Assembly (NCBI GenBank): GCA_028714855.1
Contig: JAQTLP010000002.1
Coordinates: 62,001 to 126,000 of the forward strand
From: Phycisphaerae bacterium
GTDB taxonomy: Bacteria > Planctomycetota > Phycisphaerae > Sedimentisphaerales > Anaerobacaceae
Direction of reading: 5' to 3'
DNA: 64,000 nucleotides
Position numbers and translations under genes: made by a program. The notes beneath the pieces are model-generated. The model did not search any database, was not told the origin of the DNA, and saw only the letters and a list, made by a program, of their open reading frames with translations. Below, one piece after another: positions 27,338 through 36,171 of the stretch. Numbering within the stretch: the first letter of the stretch is position 1; every line of letters begins with the position of its first letter.

Positions 27338-27472
27338 TATAAACCTCAAGAAAAACGTGAAAACGACGAGAGATTAAGTTATATCTGCCTTATTGTCAAG
27401 AATAGATGAGTGGTCTGACAAGGCATTTTCCCCTGTTAATTTCGCTTCGGACAGCTATAATCTGCTAAAAAT

Positions 27473-29170
27473 ATGAATACAAACGATTCAACAGCTAAAC
27501 TCGATTTCATCCGGTCGATTGTCGCGGATGACCTAAAAACAAATAAATGGGAGGGGCGCATTAACACGCGTTTTCCGCCTGAGCCGAACGGCTATCTGCA
27601 CATAGGACACGCCAAAGCAATCTGCCTGAATTTCGGCATCGCGAAGGAATTCGGCGGCAAGTGCAACCTGCGCTTCGACGATACCAATCCCGAAAAGGAA
27701 GAGCAGGAATACGTCGATTCGATTACCGAGGACGTCCGCTGGCTCGGCTGGGACTGGGAAGGCCGCCTGTTTTTTGCGTCCGATTACTTCGAGCAAATGT
27801 ATAACTGGGCGGTTGACCTTGTCAGGAAGGGGGCGGCATACGTCTGCGACCTCTCGGCTGATGAAGTTACTAAATACCGCGGGACATTAACCGCACCCGG
27901 CAAAAACAGCCCTTATCGCGACCGCAGTATCGATGAGAACCTGGATTTATTCACACGGATGCGGGCGGGCGAATTTCCCGATGGAACAAAAACGCTTCGC
28001 GCGAAAATCGATATGTCGCACCCGAATTTTAATATGCGCGACCCGGTTATGTATCGCATCCTGCACGCCAGTCATCATCGCACGGGCGATAAGTGGTGTA
28101 TCTATCCGACTTATGACTGGGCGCACGGCCTCGAGGACTCAATCGAGAAAATTACCCACTCGATTTGCACACTGGAGTTTGAAAATCATCGGCCTTTGTA
28201 TGACTGGTATCTCGATGCGCTCGGAATCCATCATCCGCAGCAGATTGAGTTCGCCCGGCTGAATCTAACATACACCGTGATGAGCAAAAGAAAGCTGCTG
28301 CAATTAGTGCAGCAGGGAAAAGTCAGCGGCTGGGATGACCCGCGGATGCCGACAATTTCGGGAATGAGAAGGCGAGGTTATTCGCCGGAAGCTATTCGCA
28401 GCTTCTGCACGCTGATAAGCGTCAATAAATTCAACAGCACGATTGATATTGCTCTGCTGGAACACTGCCTCCGTGAAGATTTGAACAGAACCAGCCCACG
28501 CGTAATGGCCGTGCTTCGGCCGCTTAAGGTAATCATTGATAATTTCCCGGCCGACAAGGTCGAGGAAATGGACGCGGTCAATAATCCCGAAGACCCAGCC
28601 GCAGGCTCACGCAAGGTCCCCTTCTCACGGGAATTGTATATCGAGCAGGAAGACTTTATGGAGAACCCGCCCAAGAAGTTCTATCGTTTGACCCCCGGCA
28701 GAGAGGTCCGCCTGCGATACGCATATTTCGTTACCTGCACAAACGCCGTTAAGGATAAAAATGGCAATGTCGTTGAATTGCACTGCACTTATGACCCCGC
28801 TACTCGCGGCGGCGACGCACCCGACGGCAGGAAGGTCAAATCTACTCTACACTGGGTTTCGGCAAATCACTCACTTCCGGCAGAGGTGCGATTGTATGAC
28901 CATCTCTTTATAACTCAAAATCCGGATGATGTCGAAGAAGGCAAAGATTTCACATCGAATTTGAATCCAAACTCGCTGGAAGTGCTAAAGGATTGCCGAG
29001 TCGAACCGTCTCTTGCTGGCGCGAAGCCTTCGTTTCGTTTCCAGTTTGAGCGCCTCGGCTATTTCTGCATCGACCCCGACAGCTCCGCCGGCAAACTCGT
29101 ATTCAATCGAACAGTATCCCTCCGTGACGAGTGGGCAAAAATCCAGAAGCAACAACCGCCAAAAAGATAG
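27473..29170 (+). CDS. glnS: Glutaminyl-tRNA synthetase
   Basis: GlnRS charges tRNA-Gln with glutamine. The 565 residues include the class I HIGH motif [15 protein letters not shown], the KMSKS-type loop [19 protein letters not shown] and the anticodon-binding beta-barrel domains ([33 protein letters not shown]). It is divergent from gltX with about 135 bp between starts. Its cognate tRNA-Gln(TTG) lies at 59809. GlnRS in bacteria is thought to derive from eukaryotes by transfer. Confidence 0.97.
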   Translation: MNTNDSTAKLDFIRSIVADDLKTNKWEGRINTRFPPEPNGYLHIGHAKAICLNFGIAKEFGGKCNLRFDDTNPEKEEQEYVDSITEDVRWLGWDWEGRLFFASDYFEQMYNWAVDLVRKGAAYVCDLSADEVTKYRGTLTAPGKNSPYRDRSIDENLDLFTRMRAGEFPDGTKTLRAKIDMSHPNFNMRDPVMYRILHASHHRTGDKWCIYPTYDWAHGLEDSIEKITHSICTLEFENHRPLYDWYLDALGIHHPQQIEFARLNLTYTVMSKRKLLQLVQQGKVSGWDDPRMPTISGMRRRGYSPEAIRSFCTLISVNKFNSTIDIALLEHCLREDLNRTSPRVMAVLRPLKVIIDNFPADKVEEMDAVNNPEDPAAGSRKVPFSRELYIEQEDFMENPPKKFYRLTPGREVRLRYAYFVTCTNAVKDKNGNVVELHCTYDPATRGGDAPDGRKVKSTLHWVSANHSLPAEVRLYDHLFITQNPDDVEEGKDFTSNLNPNSLEVLKDCRVEPSLAGAKPSFRFQFERLGYFCIDPDSSAGKLVFNRTVSLRDEWAKIQKQQPPKR

Positions 29171-29172
29171 CC

Positions 29173-29661
29173 ATGCAGATGGATGAATATTACCAGCTAA
29201 TGGGAACCCTCGTGGCAAATTTACAATCATTGGAGTTTGCCTTGCGTGCTTTCTTGTACAATAAAGAGAGTGGTCCGAAACCCGCAAATCCTGAATTTGG
29301 TAAGAATATATATGATTTCAAAGTAGGCGACTGCGTGGAAGAAACCGCTTTTACTAACCATGACACACTGGGCCAGTTAATAGACAAATACAATGAGATA
29401 GTAAAGTCCAAGGATAGCACCGTATGCGTAGATAGAGGCATTGTGGATATTAGAAATGCTCTTGCGCACGGACGAATTGCAAGTGAATCTCCAGCACCCG
29501 AGGTGCCCCTAAAGCTGATTAAATATGGCAAACCTCAAAATGGTCAGGTGTGTGTTACCCACTATGTCACGTTGACCAAGGATTGGTTTGATAAGCAGAT
29601 AAAATTGGTACACGATAATATTTTTCACGTCAAAAAAGCTAACGAAAATAACAATGCTTAA
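29173..29661 (+). CDS. Small HEPN-like protein
   Basis: The ATG at 29173, two bases after the glnS stop, gives 162 residues (an upstream in-frame start would overlap glnS by 40 bp). The helical chain has an N-terminal segment YQLMGTLVANLQSLEFALR and, near residues 94-99, RNALAH, which fits the R-x4-6-H motif of HEPN domains, many of which are RNases or their inactive relatives. The spacing and the four-helix look fit HEPN, but this is motif-level evidence only. No nucleotidyltransferase (MNT) or other antitoxin partner is adjacent. Alternative: a conserved helical protein unrelated to HEPN. Confidence 0.6.
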   Translation: MQMDEYYQLMGTLVANLQSLEFALRAFLYNKESGPKPANPEFGKNIYDFKVGDCVEETAFTNHDTLGQLIDKYNEIVKSKDSTVCVDRGIVDIRNALAHGRIASESPAPEVPLKLIKYGKPQNGQVCVTHYVTLTKDWFDKQIKLVHDNIFHVKKANENNNA

Positions 29662-29690
29662 TAAGGATAAGATTGCTTCGCTTCGCTCGC

Positions 29691-29723
29691 AATGACTCAC
29701 GCTTCAATTCAGCGTGAGTCATT
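29691..29723. terminator. Bidirectional hairpin between convergent genes
   Basis: AATGACTCACGCT pairs with AGCGTGAGTCATT around TCAATTC (29691-29723). A-rich and T-rich flanks are short, so termination efficiency is uncertain. It overlaps the stop codon of the TauE/SafE gene. Confidence 0.55.
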
Positions 29724-30078
29724 TCCCGAGAATCATTTTTACTGAAACCGCGAGGAGGACTATCCCGAAGATTTTTTTCAAAACCATTTCGGGGATTCCA
29801 ACAGCGAATTTAGCACCGATTAGCCCGCCGACAAAAAAACCTATACATACAAAGGCAGCGATTTTGAGGTCGACAAATCCCTGTTTGTAATACGCCAGCG
29901 CAGCGAGCAGGCCGATTGGCGGCACCATCAAAGCCAGAGTTGTTCCCTGTGCGGCGTGCTGCGATAAGCCGAATAAAAGCACCAGTGCAGGAACAATAAT
30001 TATTCCCCCGCCTATACCGATTAGTCCGCTAAAAATACCGGCAATCACACCCAACAAAATGTAAAGAAATATATTCAT
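29719..30078 (-). CDS. Half-size TauE/SafE sulfite-exporter family membrane protein
   Basis: The 119-residue protein matches one repeat of the TauE/SafE fold: GVIAGIFSGLIGIGGGIIIVPALVLLFG followed by AQGTTLALMVPPIGLLAALAYYKQG and a further helix pair. Standard members are about 250 residues with two such repeats, so this one is expected to dimerise to form an anion carrier. No second half is encoded next door. The substrate (sulfite, sulfoacetate or other sulfur anion) is unknown. Confidence 0.88.
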   Translation of the reverse strand: MNIFLYILLGVIAGIFSGLIGIGGGIIIVPALVLLFGLSQHAAQGTTLALMVPPIGLLAALAYYKQGFVDLKIAAFVCIGFFVGGLIGAKFAVGIPEMVLKKIFGIVLLAVSVKMILGK

Positions 30079-30107
30079 AATTTTGACCTCACTCTATCTA
30101 ACATTTT

Positions 30108-30911
30108 TTAGCCGAAGAGTTCTTTGAATTTTTTCTCGATGTCGTCACTTTCACAAAGCACCTGGCCGACTAAGACAGCGCCAATGCCAACGGATTTGAG
30201 CTTTTCGACGTCTGCCCGCGATTTTATCCCGCTTTCAGCCACGAGTTCACTTTTATTATCGACAAGCTCGGCCAGCCGGCCGGTTGTCCCCAAGTCCACC
30301 TTCATTGTGGTTAAATTCCTATTGTTAATTCCGAGGACGCTGTAGCCTTTCTTCGGGAAACCTATGATACTGCGGACGGCCAGCAGGGAATCAGCCTCGT
30401 GCACTTCCAGTAGGACTGTCAGCGTTAGCTCGGCCGCGGTTATCATTAAATCCATCAGCGTTGCGGGTTTTAACGCCTCGGCTATCAATAGTATCGCATC
30501 GGCGCCGGCGGCGCGGGATTCGTAAACCTGCCACTGGTCGATAATAAAATCTTTGCGCAAAACCGGCAAATCCACCGCCTCCTTGATTTGATTTATATAT
30601 TCGAGTTTGCCCTGGAAATACTTTTCATCAGTAAGGACGCTGACCGCGTCAGCACCGCAATCCTGATATGTCTTCGCAATCGCAACAGCGTCGAAATCTT
30701 TTCGGATGACGCCGGCTGACGGCGAGGCCTTCTTGACCTCCGCGATAACATTCAGTCCCCTGCCGCTGTGTTTGGTGACGGCTTTGTAGAAATTGCGGCA
30801 CTTGGGCATAGAGGCAATCTCGGCCTTGAGCTGCTCCATAGTTTTTTCACCGCAGCGACACTTAACTTCGGCCCTTTTATCTTCTATTATTTTTTCGAGG
30901 ATATTCGCCAA
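30108..30911 (-). CDS. trpC: Indole-3-glycerol phosphate synthase
   Basis: TrpC closes the indole ring in tryptophan synthesis. The 267-residue TIM barrel has VIAEVKKASPSAGVI, CGADAVSVLTDEKYFQG, PVLRKDFIIDQWQVYE, GADAILLIAEAL, LGINNRNLTTMKVDL and VAESGIKSRADVEKL, all standard. The start is TTG at 30911, nine bases after AGGAG. It lies directly after the methyltransferase gene (1-bp gap). Other trp genes are not in the window. Confidence 0.96.
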   Translation of the reverse strand: MANILEKIIEDKRAEVKCRCGEKTMEQLKAEIASMPKCRNFYKAVTKHSGRGLNVIAEVKKASPSAGVIRKDFDAVAIAKTYQDCGADAVSVLTDEKYFQGKLEYINQIKEAVDLPVLRKDFIIDQWQVYESRAAGADAILLIAEALKPATLMDLMITAAELTLTVLLEVHEADSLLAVRSIIGFPKKGYSVLGINNRNLTTMKVDLGTTGRLAELVDNKSELVAESGIKSRADVEKLKSVGIGAVLVGQVLCESDDIEKKFKELFG

Positions 30912-30912
30912 G

Positions 30913-31719
30913 CTATTTCACTCCTACGGCCTTAAAGAACGTGTAGTTAAACACTCCATCACTTTCCGCTGTCCGGTATAAATCAGCAATACCTTTATCC
31001 CAGCTTTTTTCGTCAATCATTCCGCTGCCAAGGGCCTGCTCCCTGACTCCTTCGACCATCGCGGTAAAAGTGTTTTTGGTGAAACCCTCGACCATTTCCG
31101 GCCTGCTCGAATCAGCATAAACTGCTTTCGGCGTCACTCGAACATCCTTAAAACCGCATTTTGTGAGCAGCGGATACAGCTGCCTGCCGATTAAAGAATT
31201 ACCACCCGTTTTGGCCTGCAGGCTGATTAAGCACTGGATATTTCTTTTTGCGTATTCGCTATCGGGATAGAAATAAGCCGAGCCGTGGTCGCCTTCGATT
31301 GCCGTCAGCGTCCCGCCGGTGCGCAATACTTTCTTCAGCCTGATTAGGGCTTCGTCAGGAGCTTCGAGGTGTTCGAGAACAAAACAAACGAATATATGGT
31401 CGAAGCTCTCCTCGGCAAAGGGCAGGTTAAAAATATCGGCCTGCTGAAACTGGACGTTTGTCAGGCCTTTACTTTCAATCAGCTGCCGCGCCTTCGTGAG
31501 CGATTCTTCCGAGATGTCTATACACAGGAATTTCGCCTTCGGGCTATTGGCCGCCAGGGTTACGGTTTTAGCACCCGTACCGCAGCCGGCTTCGAGCACC
31601 CTGCTACCGGGCGGGAAAACTATGTCCCCATGAAGCAGCTCCGCCAGAGTTTTCGCCTGGTCTTCGAGTCTCCTGGCCTCGCGCACCGAGTATCCGTGAA
31701 CATAGTTTGTTCGTTTCAT
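30913..31719 (-). CDS. SAM-dependent methyltransferase, UbiE-like class I
   Basis: The ATG at 31719 lies 8 bp after the DUF1844 stop and gives about 268 residues. The Rossmann methyltransferase core has VLEAGCGTGAKTVTLAAN (motif I), LCIDISEESL, VQFQQADIFNLPFAEESFDHIFVCFVLEHL and VLRTGGTLTAIEGDHGS. The substrate is not evident; the group includes small-molecule and quinone methyltransferases. It sits between DUF1844 and trpC in one compact run. Confidence 0.85.
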   Translation of the reverse strand: MKRTNYVHGYSVREARRLEDQAKTLAELLHGDIVFPPGSRVLEAGCGTGAKTVTLAANSPKAKFLCIDISEESLTKARQLIESKGLTNVQFQQADIFNLPFAEESFDHIFVCFVLEHLEAPDEALIRLKKVLRTGGTLTAIEGDHGSAYFYPDSEYAKRNIQCLISLQAKTGGNSLIGRQLYPLLTKCGFKDVRVTPKAVYADSSRPEMVEGFTKNTFTAMVEGVREQALGSGMIDEKSWDKGIADLYRTAESDGVFNYTFFKAVGVK

Positions 31720-31727
31720 AAGCGGTC

Positions 31728-32120
31728 TCAACCGGCCAATTTGACGTAGGCCATCCTAACCTGGCCAAGAGTATCTTCGAGTATTTTTGCTTCCTGCTCG
31801 GTGAGATTGCCTTTTGTTTTTTCTTCAATTGCTTCGAGCATATCTATACTGTATTTGGCCAGCTCCAAATCCGGCTCTTTGTCCTTCTGCCCCTCGACCT
31901 GTATAAGCCCCAAGGCAAACAATGCCTGCGTAACGAGCATACTTATCAGGGCGGCAAAATCGCCCCTCGGCAAAGGCCCGCGGCCGGATTTATCCGGCGG
32001 AGTTTTTTCCTTCTCCGCTTTTTCCTGCGCAGCTAATATGTCCTTCTCCTTTTGGGCCTGCTGCTTCCAGTCTTCGTCAATTATAATCTTCTTCTCTTCC
32101 TTTTTTTCTTCTTTAGCCAT
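31728..32120 (-). CDS. DUF1844 family protein
   Basis: This 130-residue protein has a highly charged, coiled N-terminus (residues 1-55, rich in Lys and Glu). The DUF1844 core follows: FAALISMLVTQALFALGLIQ, then DLELAKYSIDMLEAIEEKTKGNL and the C-terminal helix KILEDTLGQVRMAYVKLAG. The function of DUF1844 is unknown. The gene lies 39 bp downstream of smpB. Confidence 0.88.
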   Translation of the reverse strand: MAKEEKKEEKKIIIDEDWKQQAQKEKDILAAQEKAEKEKTPPDKSGRGPLPRGDFAALISMLVTQALFALGLIQVEGQKDKEPDLELAKYSIDMLEAIEEKTKGNLTEQEAKILEDTLGQVRMAYVKLAG

Positions 32121-32159
32121 TTTTAAGACCTTTCTGTTCGTATAACTCCGGTCAGGATA

Positions 32160-32645
32160 TCATTTGTGATATTTTTTCATATCTCTGCTTATGTCCCGCT
32201 TCTGCTGGCGCTCGGTGATTTTTCTGCGCTTGTCGTATTGCCTTTTACCTTTAGCGAGCGCAAGCTCTATTTTTGCAAAACCTCTATTATTAAAATAAAT
32301 CCGAAGCGGCACAAGCGTAAAACCGCGAAGCTCGAGCTTTGTCGTTATCCTGCGAATCTCGCTTTTGTGCAGGAGCAACTTTCTTTTCCTGGTCGGCTCA
32401 TGATTGTTTGCGCCGGCCTGCTTATACTGGGTTATGGTCGCTCCGACAAGCCAGCACTGGTCGCCTATAATTCTGGCGTATGAGCCGTCAAGATTAGCCT
32501 GGGCCGCGCGCAGCGATTTTACCTCCGTTCCAACAAGCGACATCCCAGCCTCGAGCTTATCGACAATCTCAAAATTGTGATAGGCCTTTTTATTAACCGC
32601 CGCTGAACTTTGGCTATCCTTGCTCTTTCGCGATTTTGCCGCCAT
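32160..32645 (-). CDS. smpB: SsrA-binding protein SmpB
   Basis: SmpB binds tmRNA and brings it to stalled ribosomes for trans-translation. The 161 residues include YHNFEIVDKLEAGMSLVGTEVKSLR, DGSYARI, RKLLLHKSEI and the C-terminal basic tail LALAKGKRQYDKRRKI(T)ERQQKRD. The tmRNA gene itself is not in this window. Confidence 0.96.
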   Translation of the reverse strand: MAAKSRKSKDSQSSAAVNKKAYHNFEIVDKLEAGMSLVGTEVKSLRAAQANLDGSYARIIGDQCWLVGATITQYKQAGANNHEPTRKRKLLLHKSEIRRITTKLELRGFTLVPLRIYFNNRGFAKIELALAKGKRQYDKRRKITERQQKRDISRDMKKYHK

Positions 32646-32743
32646 TTAAGCCATAATAGCCGGACAGGACCGATTTTGCAAGATTGGCTTTTATTCAGGA
32701 TAGAAACGCAGGGGTAACCGGCATATTTGAGTATGAGTTATGC

Positions 32744-32786
32744 AAAAAAACGACCGCCTCCGGCACTTTTTTGCCCGAGGCGGTCA
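32744..32786 (-). terminator. Intrinsic terminator after the PEP-CTERM gene
   Basis: On the minus strand GACCGCCTCGGGC pairs with the GCC-rich complement ending GAGGCGGTC across an A-rich loop, and a run of seven T follows at 32750-32744. Confidence 0.85.
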
Positions 32787-32821
32787 TTCAGATTAAGGTT
32801 TCCGGATTAACCCGAAACGCC

Positions 32822-33454
32822 TTATAACTTCCATTTTGCACGCCGGATTATTAATCCTCCAAATACCAGCAACCCAATCATCGCCGGCTCCGGAGTGCAT
32901 ATCGTATCAACGTGGATGTAATCCAGAACTGCAGGTCCTCCCGTCGCCGACATCACAACGAAATTGACCTTCTCAACATACGGGTTCGGCCTTATTATGA
33001 CACCGAATTCAGCATCACCCTGTCCCGGCAGGATCTCGTAGGTAAAGGTGGTGCTGCCGCCGTCGGTCGCAGATATTGTTATGCCGCCCACAATCCCGCT
33101 GCCGATGTCGACCCAAAGCTCCTTGTATTCATTGAGATTCTCGTAATTCGGAATCTCCAGAGCCACTTGAATCCAGCCGCTGCCAGTGATAGTGCTGATG
33201 CCGTCCCATGAGCCTGCGGGTAACGGCGTGATTGTTGCCGCAACCCTATTAGGGCTCGGATTAAAAACTACTTCCGGGTCGGCTGTATATCCGCTGCCGG
33301 AAGGTATAATATATCCGGGGGTAAAATCCCAAAATTCGTGTGTGGTACCAAGCGCTTCCTCTTCCCACCATCCCATGCTGGGCACCGCCAATCCATTTCC
33401 TGGACATGCAAAAAGAAACACTGCTACGAATAAAATTAAACCCCATCTCTTCAT
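32822..33454 (-). CDS. PEP-CTERM sorted extracellular protein
   Basis: The ATG at 33454 is preceded by AGGAGGAG, giving 210 residues although the frame is open further upstream. A signal peptide (MKRWGLILFVAVFLFACPG) leads to a beta-rich mature domain. The C-terminus is CTPEPAMIGLLVFGGLIIRR, with the PEP motif, hydrophobic helix and basic end of exosortase substrates, so the protein should be processed at the membrane and exported to the surface or matrix. No exosortase gene is in the window. A FixJ-type regulator lies upstream on the same strand and may control it. Confidence 0.88.
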   Translation of the reverse strand: MKRWGLILFVAVFLFACPGNGLAVPSMGWWEEEALGTTHEFWDFTPGYIIPSGSGYTADPEVVFNPSPNRVAATITPLPAGSWDGISTITGSGWIQVALEIPNYENLNEYKELWVDIGSGIVGGITISATDGGSTTFTYEILPGQGDAEFGVIIRPNPYVEKVNFVVMSATGGPAVLDYIHVDTICTPEPAMIGLLVFGGLIIRRAKWKL

Positions 33455-33801
33455 TACTCCTCCTTCTGCCCCATTTTTTCCGAGACTTAAAAGTTTCCCG
33501 GGAGTAAGTGGTTCTGACACGGAATACAGGTATGCCTCAAGTGTGCCCCGAGACATTTTATGCGAAGCTCGGCTACCCACGATGCCCTGCTCTCCACTAT
33601 TCCTCTCCCTTCGGCCATCCTTCTCCTTATCGCGGGGTTCCATCGCCCGCAAGAGAACAGCTGATATAGCGGCTCTTAGTCTATATATCAGGCAGCCTTT
33701 GCTCTACTGTGGAAACCCGCAAGGTTTTGCAGATTTTTCTAAGAACATCCCTTCCGCGATTAAAACAGCCCCCAATTACTTTGAATTTCCATACTTCAAT
33801 T
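33455..33801 (-). other. 347-bp leader between regulator and PEP-CTERM gene
   Basis: On the minus strand this leader can form several hairpins: AAACC/GGTTT around TTGCG, a CTGATATATAG/CTATATCAG stem, and GCGGG/CCCGC. The PEP-CTERM frame stays open for 66 codons upstream of its ATG, but the codons look random and the ribosome site supports the later start. I could not match the leader to a known riboswitch. Confidence 0.4.
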
Positions 33802-34404
33802 TTACTGTTTGTTGTTGCCGGGTGTGAACATTGCAATTGCCTTTTTAGTCAAATCGACGACGTTATTGACGCCGAATTTTCGAAAAATGTTGCTGCGGTG
33901 AAACTCGACCGTTCGCAGTGCGATATGCATTTTGTAGGCAACCTCTTTGTTGCTGCAGCCATCGAGGATAAGCTTTAACACCTTCTTTTCGGTTTTAGTC
34001 AGCTTTAATTCGTCGGAGGAACTGTCAAACGCGTGGCGGTGCAAAATCTCATTCACTTTAGTTACAAACAGCGTTATGTTAAGCGGCTTTTCCATAAAAT
34101 CCGCGGCGCCAAGTCTCATTGCCTCGACCGCCTTGGACACATCTCCGAGTTCGCTAATCATCATTACAGGCGTCCATGGCGCTATTTGCTTGGCTTTGCT
34201 TAAAAGCGTCATCACGTCCATACCAGGTGCTTTTGTGTCGGCAATAAGAAGATGACAGCCGCCCCGCTCAAGCTCTGACAGGCATGCCTCGGCGTGTGCA
34301 AAACATGTAACATCGTAGCCGCTCTCATCCAAAGCGTTGAACACAGACGCCCTCGTTGCGGTTCCATCATCAACCAGAAATATCTTTCGCGACGGTTTTT
34401 TCAT
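33802..34404 (-). CDS. FixJ/LuxR-type response regulator
   Basis: From the ATG at 34404 (MKKPSRKIFLVDD) the protein has 200 residues. The receiver domain has Asp12-Asp13, the phosphoacceptor Asp56 in LIADTKAPG, Ser84 and Lys106. A LuxR/GerE helix-turn-helix follows (LTKTEKKVLKLILDGCSNKE to RTVEFHRSNIFRKFGV). It is expected to bind DNA as a phosphorylated dimer. The DTKAPG turn replaces the usual DxxMPG. No kinase gene is adjacent. The next gene downstream is the PEP-CTERM protein, a plausible target. Confidence 0.92.
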   Translation of the reverse strand: MKKPSRKIFLVDDGTATRASVFNALDESGYDVTCFAHAEACLSELERGGCHLLIADTKAPGMDVMTLLSKAKQIAPWTPVMMISELGDVSKAVEAMRLGAADFMEKPLNITLFVTKVNEILHRHAFDSSSDELKLTKTEKKVLKLILDGCSNKEVAYKMHIALRTVEFHRSNIFRKFGVNNVVDLTKKAIAMFTPGNNKQ

Positions 34405-34785
34405 GACCCGTCCCCTTCCCGTGAATGCACGACCTCCGCCGGACATAACTTGTCTGCCTGAATAAATAGACAAATAACCGAGATGATTTCTGTAATCTTC
34501 ATTTTTCCTCTACCCTTAAAAAAACAAAAAGCATTAAAAGGTATGCTCTGCAAATTACAACTACAACATCTATTTACTAATGTCAATATTATTTATCTTA
34601 AACTTCGGGGATTTTTCTACAGGTTTGCTCGGCGGAGCTGCTATACCGGAAAAAGAATCACGCAGGCGAAAAATTTACAGGAAAACGGGGCGTTGCGGGT
34701 TTAGGACGGCCCAACCGGAGAACAAACCGGCCGGACCGTTATCTATCTAGCGGTCATTGATGTGCCGGTGCCGTCGGCTAAATTT
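34405..34785. other. 381-bp gap, nothing identified
   Basis: The gap lies between two minus-strand genes. It is AT-rich near 34550-34610 and GC-rich near 34690-34750. Short frames on both strands lack ribosome sites. A CCGGTTTG/GGCCGG-rich stretch near 34715-34740 may end the upstream DUF4870 transcript, but there is no clean terminator. Confidence 0.4.
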
Positions 34786-35142
34786 TTACTTAATGAATCG
34801 GATAGTCAGCGGATAGCGATAGTGTTCGCCGTTGTTTGCCGCGATACAGGCCATAATACAAAAAATCAAGTCCACAACCCCGACTGCGGGGAACAGCAGA
34901 AAGCCGATACACAAAAAAGACAACAATCCTGCGACAATGTATGCAATTGCAACCGTAATCTGAAAGTTTAGCGCCTCTTTGCCCTGCTCATCAACAAAGG
35001 GATGCTCGTCCTTTTTAACCAGCCAAATGACCAGCGGTCCAACAAAGCAGGTAAAGATGGCTAAAAGATGCGCCAACATCGCAAACGTCCGGGCGTCTTT
35101 ACTTGTCTCTGTCGGCTTAGGCGTTTCTTTTATTTCTGCCAT
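34786..35142 (-). CDS. DUF4870 family small membrane protein
   Basis: The 118-residue protein has the DUF4870 pattern: FAMLAHLLAIFTCFVGPLVIWLVKK, then the conserved HPFVDEQGKEALNFQITVAI and two further membrane helices. Function is unknown in the family; members often accompany Tic20-like proteins. It stands alone between unrelated genes. Confidence 0.9.
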   Translation of the reverse strand: MAEIKETPKPTETSKDARTFAMLAHLLAIFTCFVGPLVIWLVKKDEHPFVDEQGKEALNFQITVAIAYIVAGLLSFLCIGFLLFPAVGVVDLIFCIMACIAANNGEHYRYPLTIRFIK

Positions 35143-35364
35143 AACTGAACTCCCTTCAATGAAATGTATGTTCTCTCGATAACCTTTTGATATTTTCTTA
35201 ACAAAGGGCGCTTAAGGGGTCAAGAATAAAATCCGGCGCTGAGATTCGTTAGGAACACTACCCTGTCGGCTCAAACTGGAAAATGGATTTGCCAAAATCG
35301 AACGGCCTTATTAGAATGCTTGGCGAAAAACCCTGGATTTTATTTCGTCGTCGTGGAATTACTT

Positions 35365-36153
35365 ATGAACATACCGGAAAATATCATTCCGGCATTATTG
35401 CTTACGGTTGCTGCCGGCCTTTGCACAGGAGTGGGAAGCGCTATTGCCTACTTTATCCGGAAACCGAAGATGGCCTATCTGGCCTTCCTGCTGGGCTTTT
35501 CTGCGGGCGTCATGATTTACGTATCTTTTATGGAGCTTCTGCCTAGCGCCCTGCAGGCTGTCGGCAAACTCCGGAGCCTCGCGGCTTTCTTTGCGGGAAT
35601 AGCTGCTATGGGACTGGTAGATATACTGGTACCCGAATTTGAACATCCGAATCAATGGCAGACCGCCGACTGCGCAGACGAACCTGCGGCTAATCTGGAA
35701 AAAAGCCGCCTTATGAGAACGGGATTGTTTACAGCGCTTGCCATCGGCATACACAACTTTCCTGAAGGCCTGGCCACATTTACATCAGCGCTTAGCGATG
35801 TGCATCTGGGGGTATTCATTGCCATAGCGATTGCCATTCACAACGTTCCGGAGGGAATCGCGGTGTCGGTGCCTATTCTTTATGCTACAGGAAATAGAAA
35901 TAAAGCATTCTTTTATTCTTTTCTCTCCGGTATGTCCGAGCCTGCGGGAGCTATCGTTGGTTACCTTGTACTGCTGCCTTTTTTGACGCCGGCCCTTCTT
36001 GCGACCCTTTTGGCGTTTGTTGCAGGCGTGATGGTGTACATATCTCTGGATGAGCTGCTGCCAATGGCCCATCGTTATGGTCACGGACACCTGGTAATTG
36101 CAGGAATAATTTTGGGAATGCTTGTTATGGCAGTGAGCCTGATGATGCTATGA
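35365..36153 (+). CDS. zupT: ZIP-family metal transporter, ZupT-like
   Basis: This inner-membrane importer takes up zinc and possibly iron, manganese and cobalt. The ATG at 35365 gives 262 residues with eight expected helices. The metal-site motifs are GIHNFPEGLATF and AIHNVPEGIAVSVPI, both HN(F/V)PEG, and SFMELLPSAL precedes them. A TTG further upstream (35320) would add 15 residues that do not fit the family. No Zur-type operator was recognised. Confidence 0.93.
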   Translation: MNIPENIIPALLLTVAAGLCTGVGSAIAYFIRKPKMAYLAFLLGFSAGVMIYVSFMELLPSALQAVGKLRSLAAFFAGIAAMGLVDILVPEFEHPNQWQTADCADEPAANLEKSRLMRTGLFTALAIGIHNFPEGLATFTSALSDVHLGVFIAIAIAIHNVPEGIAVSVPILYATGNRNKAFFYSFLSGMSEPAGAIVGYLVLLPFLTPALLATLLAFVAGVMVYISLDELLPMAHRYGHGHLVIAGIILGMLVMAVSLMML

Positions 36154-36171
36154 CGGCCGCGTGTTGTCTGG

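Noticed and set aside
33455-33652. 66-codon upstream extension of the PEP-CTERM protein
   Set aside because: It would put a charged stretch before an intact signal peptide, and AGGAGGAG marks the ATG at 33454.
33600-33760. c-di-GMP-I riboswitch in the PEP-CTERM leader
   Set aside because: A GCAAAGGCT-like word is present but the two-hairpin core and conserved junctions are missing.
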